Below are positions 24,129 to 33,134 of a stretch of 64,000 nucleotides of DNA, in pieces (position 1 is the first letter of the stretch; every line of letters begins with the position of its first letter). Source of the stretch: JALOLV01 sp046295175 (lineage in GTDB: Bacteria; Bacteroidota; Bacteroidia; Cytophagales; Spirosomataceae); the NCBI GenBank assembly GCA_046295175.1, contig JBKBNY010000001.1, positions 62,001-126,000 on the forward strand. The letters are read 5' to 3'. The translations under genes and the position numbers were made by a program. The notes below the pieces were generated by a model. The model was not told the origin of the DNA and did no database searches. It was given only the letters and a program-made list of their open reading frames with translations.

Positions 24129-25514
24129 ATGGCTAAGTTAAAAACAGCATATTTTTGTCAGAGTTGTGGGTATAATTCGCCAAAATGGCTCGGTCGTTGT
24201 CCATCTTGTGGCGAATGGAGTACGATGGTCGAAGAGGTTATTGAGAAAAACGAACCCGAAAAAGGCAACTGGAAATTCTCAACTTCTTCGTCTGCTGCAC
24301 CTAAGACAGCCAACAAACCCAAAACCCTCACTGAGATTGCCACACAAGAACGTTACCGAATCGTTACCGACGATGCCGAGCTGAATCGGGTGCTTGGTAG
24401 CGGTATTGTGCCGGGTTCGCTTACGCTCATTGGCGGCGAGCCGGGTATTGGCAAATCTACACTCATGTTGCAGATTGCGTTGAGCCTAAAAGACTACACG
24501 ATTTTGTATGTTTCGGGCGAGGAATCGGAACAGCAGATTAAGATGCGTGCCGAGCGAATGGATTATCGAAACGACCGTTGTTATATCTTGAACGAAACCG
24601 CAACCGATAATATTTTTAGGCAAATTGAATTACTCGAACCCGATGTGGTAATCATTGATTCAATTCAGACGCTGGTTTCGCCTCTGATAGAATCGGCGGC
24701 GGGGAGTGTTTCGCAAGTACGTGAATGTGCGGCCGAACTGATGAAATTTGCCAAAGAATCTGATGTACCTGTCATCATGATTGGGCATATTACCAAAGAT
24801 GGGTCGATTGCTGGGCCGAAGGTTCTCGAACATATCGTCGATACCGTTTTGCAGTTTGAGGGCGACCGCCAAATGACGTATCGCATCTTGCGAACCATCA
24901 AAAACCGTTTTGGAAGTACCTCAGAATTAGGCATTTATGAAATGTTGGGTTCGGGATTACGCCAAGTATCGAATCCGTCTGAGATTTTGATTTCGCAACG
25001 TGAAGATGACCTAAGCGGAATTGCCATTGCGGCAATGGTCGAAGGCAACCGACCGCTACTCATAGAAACGCAATCGTTGGTTAGTATTGCCACTTACGGT
25101 ACGCCGCAGCGTTCGAGCAATGGTTTCGATGGCCGTCGTTTGCAAATGCTTTTGGCAGTTCTCGAAAAAAGAGCTGGTTTTAGGCTTGGTACGCAAGATG
25201 TTTTCTTGAATATCGCTGGCGGACTCAAAGTAGAAGACCCTGCGATAGATTTAGCGATTTGTGCCTCGTTGGCTTCATCTTACGAAGACCGTTCGATTCC
25301 GCATACGACTTGCTTCGCTGCCGAAATCGGTCTGGGGGGTGAAGTCAGAGCGGTCAACCGCATCGAAAATCGTATTTCGGAAGCCGAAAAATTAGGGTTT
25401 AAGCAAATTTATATTTCAAAATTCAATCTAAAAGGCTTAGAACCAAAGAATTACAAAATCGAAATCATCGCTTGCAGCAAGCTCGATGAAGTTTTTTTGA
25501 AGTTGTTTAGGTAA
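24129..25514 (+). CDS. radA: DNA repair protein RadA
   Basis: 461 residues. An N-terminal C4 zinc finger (C10, C13, C24, C27), a RecA-like ATPase core with Walker A GEPGIGKST, the RadA-specific KNRFG motif (KNRFGSTSELG) and a C-terminal Lon-protease-like domain ending the protein. RadA promotes branch migration in recombination. Length is normal. No partner gene is adjacent. Confidence 0.97.
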   Translation: MAKLKTAYFCQSCGYNSPKWLGRCPSCGEWSTMVEEVIEKNEPEKGNWKFSTSSSAAPKTANKPKTLTEIATQERYRIVTDDAELNRVLGSGIVPGSLTLIGGEPGIGKSTLMLQIALSLKDYTILYVSGEESEQQIKMRAERMDYRNDRCYILNETATDNIFRQIELLEPDVVIIDSIQTLVSPLIESAAGSVSQVRECAAELMKFAKESDVPVIMIGHITKDGSIAGPKVLEHIVDTVLQFEGDRQMTYRILRTIKNRFGSTSELGIYEMLGSGLRQVSNPSEILISQREDDLSGIAIAAMVEGNRPLLIETQSLVSIATYGTPQRSSNGFDGRRLQMLLAVLEKRAGFRLGTQDVFLNIAGGLKVEDPAIDLAICASLASSYEDRSIPHTTCFAAEIGLGGEVRAVNRIENRISEAEKLGFKQIYISKFNLKGLEPKNYKIEIIACSKLDEVFLKLFR

Positions 25515-25517
25515 GCG

Positions 25518-25577
25518 AAACCATTAAAATGGTTTATACAATTAATATTTTTACATTTCTCCACGATTAAAATCGTG
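25518..25577. repeat. Two small palindromes between radA and the GyrI-like gene
   Basis: AAACCATT/AATGGTTT at 25518-25535 and CACGATT/AATCGTG at 25562-25577. Both have centres made of A/T only. They resemble the dispersed variable-stem palindromes elsewhere in the window, in shorter form. Confidence 0.5.
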
Positions 25578-25592
25578 TGCTAAAACTTTACA

Positions 25593-26078
25593 ATGTTCTC
25601 TCGTATCGAAAATCTCTCTCCCAAAAAACTTGTAGGTAAATGCCTTACAATGTCATTCATCAATGACCAAACACCAATCCTTTGGCGAAGTTTCATGCCA
25701 CACCGTCGAGAGATTCAAAATATTGTCAGTAATGATTTGTATTCAATGCAAATTTACGGTGAAACTTTAGATTATTTCAATATTAATCCTGCAAAAGAAT
25801 TCACCAAATGGGCAGTTATTGAAGTAAATGATTTTGAAAATATCCCCGACGGAATGCAATCGTATGAGCTTTCGGGCGGACTTTACGCCATTTTTATTCA
25901 CAAAGGTACGGCTTCTGAATTTGCCAAAACTTTCAATTATATCTTTGGTGAATGGATACCCGATTCTGAATACGAAGTTGATAACCGTGAACATTTCGAG
26001 ATTATAAACGAAGGCTACTCACCTACCGACCCCAATTCTGAAGAAGAAGTTTGGATTCCGATAAAACCAAAATCATAG
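25593..26078 (+). CDS. GyrI-like small-molecule-binding domain protein
   Basis: 161 residues matching the GyrI-like/AraC effector-binding fold without a DNA-binding part: FTKWAVIEVNDF, DGMQSYELSGGLYAIFIHKG, the FNYIFGEWIPDSEYEVDNREHFEI segment and a C-terminal EEEVWIPIKP, which is the usual last strand. Such stand-alone domains bind small hydrophobic ligands or, in GyrI, gyrase. Function here is not known. Confidence 0.8.
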   Translation: MFSRIENLSPKKLVGKCLTMSFINDQTPILWRSFMPHRREIQNIVSNDLYSMQIYGETLDYFNINPAKEFTKWAVIEVNDFENIPDGMQSYELSGGLYAIFIHKGTASEFAKTFNYIFGEWIPDSEYEVDNREHFEIINEGYSPTDPNSEEEVWIPIKPKS

Positions 26079-26197
26079 GATAACCTACTGATTATCAAAC
26101 TCATACATGACTGGCATCATAAGATTTATTGAGTATTTGAGACAATTTTACATCAAAAAAAAGATTGAATCTCTCAAACCAAAACTATCAATAAATC

Positions 26198-27028
26198 ATG
26201 AAAAAGATTTTAGTTCCTACCGATTTCAGTCCAATCGCCAATAAAGCACTCGAAGTAGCAGTGCAACTCGCCAGACCCACCGGTGCAACCATCGAAGTTC
26301 TCAACGTAAACGTTTTTCCGGTAGGTGCTGTGGGTAGCTACTACTCGGTTCCGGGTGCAACGCTTGGCTCGATAGATGATACTTGGCAAGAAATCATGGA
26401 AGATGCCAAAAAAAGTATTTTAGAAGCAGCCGCCCAATACCAAGACGTCAAAATCAAGCCCGTTGTAGAAGAAACTACAGAACACTTTATTCAAGCCATT
26501 CTCGACCACAAAGCTGACCTCATCGTGATGGGTTCTAATGGTGCCTCTGGATTCAAGGAGCTACTCGAAGGCTCAAATAGCGAAGAAATCGTTCGTTTGG
26601 CCTCTTGCCCAGTTTTGGTTGTTAAAGACGAAAACGCAACATTTACACCTAAAAAAGTGGTTTTTGCGGTTGATTTAAGCAAGCATGAGCAATTCATCAA
26701 AAAGGCAATTGCTATACTACCATTGCAAAATGCTATGTGCCATTTCTTATTTGTTGATACCGATACACAAATCGTGAATTATCCCGAAACTAAAGCTCGG
26801 ATGAAAAAATTGGCCGAAAAGTATCATCTCAATGAAACTATCTTTGATATTACGGAATCGGTTAGTGTTTTAGATGGAATTTTGAATTATATAGAAGACG
26901 TAAACGCCGATTTGGTCGTAATGTACACCCACGGACGCACAGGTATCAGTCACTTCTTTAGAGGAAGTATTGCCGAAGATGTTGTAAATCACGCTAAAAT
27001 TCCAGTATTTACGTATGTAGAGAATTGA
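26198..27028 (+). CDS. Universal stress protein, two tandem Usp domains
   Basis: 276 residues made of two UspA folds: residues 1-145 begin KKILVPTDFSPIANKAL and contain the nucleotide-binding GSNGASGFKELLEGSNSEEIV then CPVLVV; the second half begins KKVVFAVDLSKHE and ends with YTHGRTGISHFFRGSIAEDVV and IPVFTY. ATP-binding Gly loops are present in both halves. Such proteins respond to stress or energy state; target unknown. An array of hairpin repeats follows the gene. Confidence 0.9.
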   Translation: MKKILVPTDFSPIANKALEVAVQLARPTGATIEVLNVNVFPVGAVGSYYSVPGATLGSIDDTWQEIMEDAKKSILEAAAQYQDVKIKPVVEETTEHFIQAILDHKADLIVMGSNGASGFKELLEGSNSEEIVRLASCPVLVVKDENATFTPKKVVFAVDLSKHEQFIKKAIAILPLQNAMCHFLFVDTDTQIVNYPETKARMKKLAEKYHLNETIFDITESVSVLDGILNYIEDVNADLVVMYTHGRTGISHFFRGSIAEDVVNHAKIPVFTYVEN

Positions 27029-27048
27029 TTCTGATAAATATTCGTCCA

Positions 27049-27370
27049 TTTTCAAACCTCCAAGGTCTTGCAGATGCTTGGAGGATATTTTAAAAAACAT
27101 ATTGCAGAATTGCTCTATCTCTTAATTCCACACTATTTTGATGTTTTCAAACCTCCAAGGGCTTTCAGACTCTTGGAGGATATTTTAAAAACATGTTGCC
27201 GAATCGTTCTATCTCTTAATTCCATAATATTTTGATGTTTTCAAACCTCCAAGGGCTTTCAGACGCTTAGAGGATATTTTAAAAACATGTTGCCGAATCG
27301 TTCTATCTCTTAATTCCATAATATTTCGATGTTTTCAAACCTCCAAGGTCTTTCAGACGCTTGGAGGTTT
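27049..27370. repeat. Four-copy tandem repeat of about 94 bases, each with a CCTCCAAGG hairpin
   Basis: Units begin at 27049, 27144, 27238 and 27332 (periods 95, 94, 94). Each holds ACCTCCAAGG...CTTGGAGG-type arms (with small changes) and a common AT-rich tail. The last unit ends in CTTGGAGG followed by a T-rich run, so it can terminate transcription of the universal stress gene. Stems of the same family occur singly at 34321, 39575 and 41066. There are no direct repeats with unique spacers, so it is not a CRISPR. Confidence 0.85.
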
Positions 27371-27422
27371 TTGTTTCAATAATAATTTTTTGTAAATAAA
27401 CCCACATATTGCCCTATTGATT

Positions 27423-27430
27423 TATCTTTG
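27423..27430 (+). promoter_or_regulatory. Candidate -7 promoter element of recN
   Basis: TATCTTTG matches the Bacteroidota TAnnTTTG element. No convincing -33 box at the ideal distance is visible. It lies about 50 bases before ATG 27482, supporting that start over an upstream TTG at 27428, which would fall within this element. Confidence 0.35.
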
Positions 27431-27481
27431 TTGCCAAAACAGACACTAAAACTGTTTATTGGTAACATACCACTGAAAGAT

Positions 27482-29140
27482 ATGCTTTCACATTTATTGA
27501 TTAAAAATTATGCGTTGATTGAGCATCTCGAATTTACTCCTGATGCTTCACTAAATATTATTACAGGCGAAACCGGTGCTGGTAAATCCATTATGTTGGG
27601 GGCATTGGGGCTGCTGCTCGGCAACCGAGCCGACACTAAAACGCTCTACAACGAATCCGAAAAGTGTATTATCGAAGGCACTTTCGATATGTCGGGATTT
27701 TACATCAAGAATATTTTTGAAGAAGAAGAATTAGATTTTGAGAATCCGTGTATTATTCGTCGTGAGATTGCTCCGAGCGGAAAATCTCGGGCATTTATCA
27801 ATGATACTCCCGTAACTCTCGAAACCCTCCGCAGTATTACTTCGCAGTTGATGGATATTCACTCTCAGCACGACTCTATCATGTTGGGGTCGAATGAATA
27901 TCAACTTCAAATTGTGGATACTTATGCTCAGTGCCACGACAAATTGGTGGAGTATCAGGAGAAATATCGTACCTACAAAAAACTTCAAGATTCGTACGAG
28001 CAATTGCTGGCCGAATCGGCTGAAAACAAGAAAGAATTTGATTATAACAGTTTTTTGCTCGAAGAATTATCAAAAGCCAAACTCGACCCCAACGAACAAG
28101 AGCAACTCGAACAAGAACTGAATATTCTGGAACACGCCGAAGAAGTAAAACAACGCCTTCGCACTGCCTTTGCTTACCTCAATGCCGACGAACAATCTAT
28201 TGTTTCGGTATTACAAAGCACAGTTTCGAGTTTAAATCCAATTGCCTCATACTCGCCTGATTATCAACAGTTTAAAGACAGAATTCAGTCTTGTTTGATT
28301 GAATTAAAGGATGTTTCGCGTGAGATTGAAAACGAAGAAGAAAATATTGAAGTTGACGATAAAAAAATCAGTAATATTCAAGAAAGGCTCGATTTAATTT
28401 ATAAACTACAAGCCAAACACGCTGTTAAATCGAATGGAGAATTACTCGAAATTCAGGCGATTCTCGAAGAAAAAGTAAGTAAAGTACTAAACCTTACCGA
28501 AAACCTCGAAGCTGCTAAACAGCGAGTTGATAAAGCCCTCGAAATTGCCACAAAATCGGCAGAATCTTTATCGAAAGCTCGTCAGAAAGTATTGGCAGAA
28601 ATCGAAAAACGAGTTGTCGGACTTTTGGTCGAACTCGGAATGCCCAATTCGTCGCTCAAAATTCAGCATAAAAATATTAATCTGAGCAAAGACGGAATCG
28701 ACCAAATAAATTTCTTGTTCAGTGCCAATAAGGGTATCGCTCCACGCCAATTGAAAGATGTTGCTTCGGGTGGCGAATTTTCGAGGTTGATGCTGGCTAT
28801 CAAGTATGTTTTGGGCGATAAACGCTCATTGCCAACAATTATTTTTGACGAAATTGATACGGGTATTTCGGGCGAAGTTGCCATAAAAGTAGGTAAAATG
28901 ATGCGTGAAATGGCCAATAGCCTTCAAGTTTTGGCGATTACGCACCTCCACCAGATTGCAGGACGTGGCACAGCACATTTTTATGTTTATAAAGACAATT
29001 CGTCTAAAAAAACCGTTAGTAAAGTACGTAAATTATCGCAAGACGAACGCATTATCGAAATCGCCAAGATGATTGGCGGCGAAAATCCATCCGAAAGTGC
29101 GATTCATAGTGCCATCGAAATGCTCGGATTTAATGTGTAA
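27482..29140 (+). CDS. recN: DNA repair protein RecN
   Basis: 552 residues of the SMC-like RecN family: LLIKNYALIEHLEF at the start, Walker A GETGAGKSIMLGALGLLLG, a long coiled-coil middle (about 150-340), then signature LKDVASGGEFSRLMLAIK, Walker B TIIFDEIDTGISG and ITHLHQIAG. RecN holds DNA ends together during double-strand break repair. Size is normal. The gene ends just before a small palindrome at 29147. Confidence 0.96.
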   Translation: MLSHLLIKNYALIEHLEFTPDASLNIITGETGAGKSIMLGALGLLLGNRADTKTLYNESEKCIIEGTFDMSGFYIKNIFEEEELDFENPCIIRREIAPSGKSRAFINDTPVTLETLRSITSQLMDIHSQHDSIMLGSNEYQLQIVDTYAQCHDKLVEYQEKYRTYKKLQDSYEQLLAESAENKKEFDYNSFLLEELSKAKLDPNEQEQLEQELNILEHAEEVKQRLRTAFAYLNADEQSIVSVLQSTVSSLNPIASYSPDYQQFKDRIQSCLIELKDVSREIENEEENIEVDDKKISNIQERLDLIYKLQAKHAVKSNGELLEIQAILEEKVSKVLNLTENLEAAKQRVDKALEIATKSAESLSKARQKVLAEIEKRVVGLLVELGMPNSSLKIQHKNINLSKDGIDQINFLFSANKGIAPRQLKDVASGGEFSRLMLAIKYVLGDKRSLPTIIFDEIDTGISGEVAIKVGKMMREMANSLQVLAITHLHQIAGRGTAHFYVYKDNSSKKTVSKVRKLSQDERIIEIAKMIGGENPSESAIHSAIEMLGFNV

Positions 29141-29146
29141 CCGTAG

Positions 29147-29165
29147 CACGGGTTTCCAACCCGTG
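29147..29165. repeat. Dispersed palindrome, variable-stem family
   Basis: GTAG precedes CACGGGTT (29147-29154), loop TCC, then AACCCGTG (29158-29165). It is placed six bases after the recN stop. It shares its flank and centre with the GAACGAG copies but has a different, still self-complementary stem. Confidence 0.6.
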
Positions 29166-29208
29166 TAAATAATATATTGACAATCAATTAATTAACAATA
29201 AAACCAAG

Positions 29209-29598
29209 ATGAAACAATTACTCATTTTTGCTTTAACACTATTTGTATTTGCTTGTGGCTCAAAAGATGCTGAAATCGCCGATAAACTCAAAGAAGAAGC
29301 CTTCAAACTACACGACGAAGTAATGCCTGTAAGCATGAAACTCGAAGACCTCAAAGAGCAAGTTATGAAAAAAGCCGAAGCCGATACTACTCAAAAAGCC
29401 AAAGCATTAGAAATTAGCTCAGAACTCGACGGTGCTTACAACGATATGGAAGTTTGGATGCCCAAACTCGGCGATGCAGCTGATATGCAAGACGTAAAAG
29501 AAAAAATAAAGGCCTTGACCGAAGCCAAAGCCGAAGGCGAAAAAATCAAAGAAAAAACAATGGCTGCAAAACAAAAAGCCGAAGAATTCTTGAAATAA
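29209..29598 (+). CDS. Small lipoprotein with helical body
   Basis: 129 residues. The lipobox FACGS gives a mature N-terminal Cys at position 16. The rest is almost wholly helical, with Lys/Glu/Ala-rich heptads suggesting a coiled coil. No family recognised. It is alone between recN and the potassium channel and is followed by a hairpin. Confidence 0.65.
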   Translation: MKQLLIFALTLFVFACGSKDAEIADKLKEEAFKLHDEVMPVSMKLEDLKEQVMKKAEADTTQKAKALEISSELDGAYNDMEVWMPKLGDAADMQDVKEKIKALTEAKAEGEKIKEKTMAAKQKAEEFLK

Positions 29599-29610
29599 TA
29601 TTTAGTAACC

Positions 29611-29638
29611 CTGTCAGTGGTCAATGAAACCCTGACAG
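29611..29638. terminator. Hairpin between converging genes, CCCTGACAG family
   Basis: CTGTCAG (29611-29617) pairs with CTGACAG (29632-29638). It lies between the convergent lipoprotein (plus) and KirBac-like (minus) genes. T runs are short, so its strength is uncertain. Confidence 0.5.
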
Positions 29639-29642
29639 CGGT

Positions 29643-30608
29643 TTATGCTGGTTGATTCAGTCCTACTCGCTCAAAATCATCAACCAAATCTAAATCTAAC
29701 ACATAAGTATTCCCGATTTCGTCGGTTTCGAGCATCTGCTTAAACTTCGCTCCAAAAACTAATTCATTGTGCAAATATGAGGTTCGGGTATAAACTGCAT
29801 CGGCAAAAGTATCGTCTGTTCCTTCGAGAGCAATTAAAAACTCAGTATCAGAAGCCTTCATAGTCTCGGCTGTCTCTCCAAAAAGTGGACTTTCTTTGGT
29901 GATTGGATGGACAATCGTCCAGTTTGTAGGAAAAAAAGTAACCTTGTTTCGTTCCAAATCCAGTGCATAATATCTCCGATACGGATGCCCGTTTCGTTCT
30001 TCGATTCGCGACATCAACAATGAAACTGTTACATTAATCAGCTGATTGCTACGCTCATTTACCATTCTAAACATCAATCCGTTGGTATCGAGATACGGAG
30101 CCACTATGATATTTTTACTAAATCTTATTTTAGGATTAGGCCTCGAAAATCGCCCGTAAACCAAGCCCGTGATGATGGCAAAAGTTGTCAATCCGATTAA
30201 TGACTCGATTGCCGCCACAAAACTCATCAGGAAACCGGTTGGGGCAATTCTTCCATAACCAACCGTCGTCAATGTTTGTGAGCTAAAAAAGAACGCATCC
30301 CAGAACTGAGCGTGAGCAGTTGAGGTATCAATACCAGTCAGGTGTTCGATACCAATTAAGTAATAAATTCCCGCAAAAAGTAGATTTAAAAACGTGTAAT
30401 AAACAAAAATCAGGAAGACGAATTTCCGCCACGACATTACGATTAGGCGGTGATATGCATTTAGCCAAGCCTCGAAAGATTGACCTTTGCGGCGAACGTT
30501 GAAAAGTCCGTCTTTATTGATAAGGCGAGTGCTACGTTCGGTAAGTTTAGTACCAAAACCTAAGTCTTGGCGACTTTTTTCGCGTTCGACAAGTGTATCT
30601 TTTGCCAT
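29643..30608 (-). CDS. Inward-rectifier potassium channel, KirBac type
   Basis: 321 residues: an amphipathic slide helix, membrane helix 1 (FVFLIFVYYTFLNLLFAGIYYL), the selectivity filter TTVGYGR with pore helix SSQTL, helix 2 (FVAAIESLIGLTTFAIITGLVYGRFSRP) and a C-terminal immunoglobulin-like cytosolic domain (KIRFSKNIIVAPY onward). Layout and length are those of KirBac1.1/3.1 channels. It would conduct K+ across the inner membrane. Monocistronic as far as I can see. Confidence 0.93.
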   Translation of the reverse strand: MAKDTLVEREKSRQDLGFGTKLTERSTRLINKDGLFNVRRKGQSFEAWLNAYHRLIVMSWRKFVFLIFVYYTFLNLLFAGIYYLIGIEHLTGIDTSTAHAQFWDAFFFSSQTLTTVGYGRIAPTGFLMSFVAAIESLIGLTTFAIITGLVYGRFSRPNPKIRFSKNIIVAPYLDTNGLMFRMVNERSNQLINVTVSLLMSRIEERNGHPYRRYYALDLERNKVTFFPTNWTIVHPITKESPLFGETAETMKASDTEFLIALEGTDDTFADAVYTRTSYLHNELVFGAKFKQMLETDEIGNTYVLDLDLVDDFERVGLNQPA

Positions 30609-30682
30609 GAAGTAGAGCTACAATTTCTAATTTTTCCAATATTTGTAGCATTATAACCACCAAAGCAAAAAAGAGGTTCAGA

Positions 30683-30988
30683 TTACAGAAACACAACGTC
30701 TTCTACTGTTGTCTCGCCAGTTTCTTTGTTGATGATGTCTATTACTTTCGATTTGGCCATAAATAACTCTTGGCGAAGCGGTGCAGAGTCTATTTTTAGG
30801 TAAAGAACCCTATTTTTTACATACAATTCTCGTGTGCGAGACGCTATGTATTTGCCCATCATTTTTTCCCAAAAAGCAACCAAATAAGTTTCGTTAAACT
30901 TCTTTTTGAGGTCAAAAGTCTTCAACAATGCCTCTATGGCATCTTTCATGGGCGTAGCCTGCGAACGACGTGTAGTTTCGGATGGCAT
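30683..30988 (-). CDS. DUF721 (DciA-like) protein
   Basis: 101 residues with the DUF721 core: DAIEALLKTFDLKKKFNETYLVAFWEKMMGKYIASRTRELYVKNRVLY, broken over several strands, then LKIDSAPLRQELFMAKSKVIDIIN. DciA of other bacteria loads the replicative helicase; many Bacteroidota carry this short KH-like form, whose role is less clear. ATG 30988 is used; a later Met (residue 14) is also possible. It is the last gene of the nusB-to-ybbR block. Confidence 0.8.
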   Translation of the reverse strand: MPSETTRRSQATPMKDAIEALLKTFDLKKKFNETYLVAFWEKMMGKYIASRTRELYVKNRVLYLKIDSAPLRQELFMAKSKVIDIINKETGETTVEDVVFL

Positions 30989-31048
30989 TAGTCTATTTTG
31001 GTTTTACTATATAAAATTAATCCTAAATATCTAACTTAACAACATTGA

Positions 31049-31714
31049 TTACTTATCCTGTAATTCGTCAACTTCAAAACTAACCAAAGCACGCTCAGCC
31101 GATGATTTTACGAGGGGATTCTTCGGATAATCAATTCGTACTTTTTCGTCGAAATTAGTACCCAATCGCTTGGCCGAAATCGGTAAAATGATTAAATCTT
31201 GATAATTTTTCAGTGAACTTTCGGGGCCTTCGATTGTAATGGTATTAGGTAAAATATTTATCGGACTCGATACCACAAAACCACGAGCCAAATCAATGGC
31301 AAGGCTATCGACTTTGAGTTTAATGGTTTTCTTGAGTTTACGGTCGAAACTCAATTCTAAAGAATCAGAAACGACATAGTTTACACGCGAACCCACAAGC
31401 TGCGAAGACAACTCTTTTGCTAATGAAGATGAGTTTAACTGATTGATTTTTAGCGGATTACCAATTGAATAAACTAAAGGTTCTATGCCTACCCAAAGGT
31501 TGTTTTTGAGCAACCCCCAGCCTGTACTTGATAGACTGACGATGATTTCTTGCGGAAGTGGCTTGAGCGGAATAAAGGCTTCTTGGTCGTACTGAAACTG
31601 TATCGGATACGAAACTTCGGTAGAGTATCCGTCTTTGCTAAGAGCATCAAGCAACCAAAAAACCGATGCAGCCCCAAGACAAAGTATAAACGGTCGGAAT
31701 TTTGACTTGAGCAT
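31049..31714 (-). CDS. YbbR-like domain protein
   Basis: 221 residues with an N-terminal anchor (FILCLGAASVFWLLDALS) and YbbR-type beta modules (VSYPIQFQY...PLPQEIIVSLSSTGWGLL and the INILPNTITIEGPESSLKN strand motif). In Bacteroidota this gene commonly follows yajC, as here. Related CdaR proteins elsewhere control a diadenylate cyclase, but no cyclase gene is adjacent. It is shorter than typical members (about 300), with one fewer repeat. Confidence 0.75.
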   Translation of the reverse strand: MLKSKFRPFILCLGAASVFWLLDALSKDGYSTEVSYPIQFQYDQEAFIPLKPLPQEIIVSLSSTGWGLLKNNLWVGIEPLVYSIGNPLKINQLNSSSLAKELSSQLVGSRVNYVVSDSLELSFDRKLKKTIKLKVDSLAIDLARGFVVSSPINILPNTITIEGPESSLKNYQDLIILPISAKRLGTNFDEKVRIDYPKNPLVKSSAERALVSFEVDELQDK

Positions 31715-31777
31715 TTTTTCTGGAATTCATCGTTTGCGATGTACCATCACAAACGATGAATTAATTACTGTTTACTC

Positions 31778-32056
31778 TTATTTCTTACGTGCGATAGACG
31801 ATTTCTCGAATGTCAATCTTGCTCCACCGCCAGCCGAAAGCGTAACGGTGTTTTCGTCTTTTGAAAGCACTTTACCGTGCATTCCGCCGATAGTAACAAC
31901 CTCATCTCCTTCTTTCAATTCATCAATCATTTTCTTTTGGTCGTTCTGCTTTTTTTGTTGCGGACGAATCATAAAGAAATAAAAAATGGCAATCATCCCA
32001 ACCAAAAATAAGATTTGGAACATCCCGCCACCTGCACCTGCTTGTAGTAAAATCAT
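31778..32056 (-). CDS. yajC: Preprotein translocase accessory subunit YajC
   Basis: 92 residues: one membrane helix (MFQILFLVGMIAIFYFFMIRPQQKK), then the conserved DELKEGDEVVTIGGMHGKV. YajC associates with SecDF near the Sec translocon. It lies in a minus-strand housekeeping run, after the DUF1573 gene and before ybbR. Confidence 0.95.
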   Translation of the reverse strand: MILLQAGAGGGMFQILFLVGMIAIFYFFMIRPQQKKQNDQKKMIDELKEGDEVVTIGGMHGKVLSKDENTVTLSAGGGARLTFEKSSIARKK

Positions 32057-32147
32057 TGTTTTATTTGTTTCGAGTTTCTGGTATTTTAAATAAATGAGCG
32101 AATAATGAATAATCCGAATTTTTCGATTAGAATCATTGATAATTATC

Positions 32148-32594
32148 TTATTTTGCTTCGTCTTTGCCTTTTACGACAGCCGTAAAAGTGATTGAATTTT
32201 GGTTCGGAATCGCATTTGAGAATACCGTTACCATTTTCTTGTTGATGCCTGCTTTGTGTTCGGTATTGAAACGTACCGTTATCACATCTTGCTGCCCAAC
32301 TCCAATCGGTTTATCGGGTTTTGAAGCAACCGTACAGCCGCATTGTACTTGCACATCGTTTATCATCAATGGGCTTTTACCTACATTCTTAAATGCAAAT
32401 TTATGCTCTACAACATCGCCTTCGTTCAATTGTCCAAAATCAAAACTTTCTTCTAAAAACTGTAATTTCGGAGCATTTTCGATTGCCGCAAGCGAGTCAG
32501 CATTGCCTTTTTTCTCTGATGATGATTGACTACACGACATAGCCAAAACAGTAGAAAAAGCAGCAAAAATTACTGCAATTTGTATTCTTTTCAT
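32148..32594 (-). CDS. DUF1573 lipoprotein
   Basis: 148 residues. Signal peptide with lipobox LAMSC, then a linker and a DUF1573 Ig-like domain: FDFGQLNEGDVVEHKFAFKN, VGKSPLMINDVQVQCGCTV and the closing strand. DUF1573 proteins next to yajC are a regular feature of Bacteroidota; the function is not established. Confidence 0.85.
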   Translation of the reverse strand: MKRIQIAVIFAAFSTVLAMSCSQSSSEKKGNADSLAAIENAPKLQFLEESFDFGQLNEGDVVEHKFAFKNVGKSPLMINDVQVQCGCTVASKPDKPIGVGQQDVITVRFNTEHKAGINKKMVTVFSNAIPNQNSITFTAVVKGKDEAK

Positions 32595-32743
32595 CTTAAC
32601 TTTCTAATGGTTATTTATTCAAAACGATTCACAATTAAGTATTCGCTTATAAATAACAAATGTTGTTTGCAAATAGTTAATCTTTATGGAATATTGATAA
32701 TGTAGTAATTAGTAACTTCGATTAACTACCTAACAATTTGTAA

Positions 32744-33064
32744 TTATCCTCTTGATTTAATCTGCTCCATCAATGACTCTACGTCTTCGAGCAAACGCTC
32801 GGCCTTCTGACGTGCCTCGCTCACAACTTTTTGTCCTTCGGCTTTGGCTGAGCTATCGCCACCTGCCATTTCGAGAGCTACTTCATCGCCACGCTCAATG
32901 AGGTCTTTGATAAATTTCTGTAATTGCTCACGGTAATTTTTGAGGCGATACGACAGTTTATCACGTGTAACTTCGCCTTTGTCTGGAGCGTATAAAATTC
33001 CGATGGCTGCACCTGTGGCAACCCCTGCCAAAAATGCTATAAAACTTCTTGATGAATTGCTCAT
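32744..33064 (-). CDS. YtxH-domain small membrane protein
   Basis: 106 residues: SFIAFLAGVATGAAIGILYAPDKGEVTR is the typical YtxH glycine-rich helix followed by APxxG, then a charged helical tail. It lies between nusB and the DUF1573 gene on the same strand. Function unknown. Confidence 0.85.
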   Translation of the reverse strand: MSNSSRSFIAFLAGVATGAAIGILYAPDKGEVTRDKLSYRLKNYREQLQKFIKDLIERGDEVALEMAGGDSSAKAEGQKVVSEARQKAERLLEDVESLMEQIKSRG

Positions 33065-33134
33065 TTCTTTAAAATAGTTAATCGTTATATGTTAATCGAA
33101 AGATTCTCTATTAACGATTTTCAATTAACGAAAT

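Noticed and set aside
27049..27370. Possible CRISPR array
   Set aside because: Units are contiguous 94-base copies with no unique spacers, and no cas genes are near.
27597..27604. TGGGGG in recN as a further hairpin
   Set aside because: Flanks give only a three-pair stem with a seven-base loop; it is coding sequence of the conserved ATPase region.
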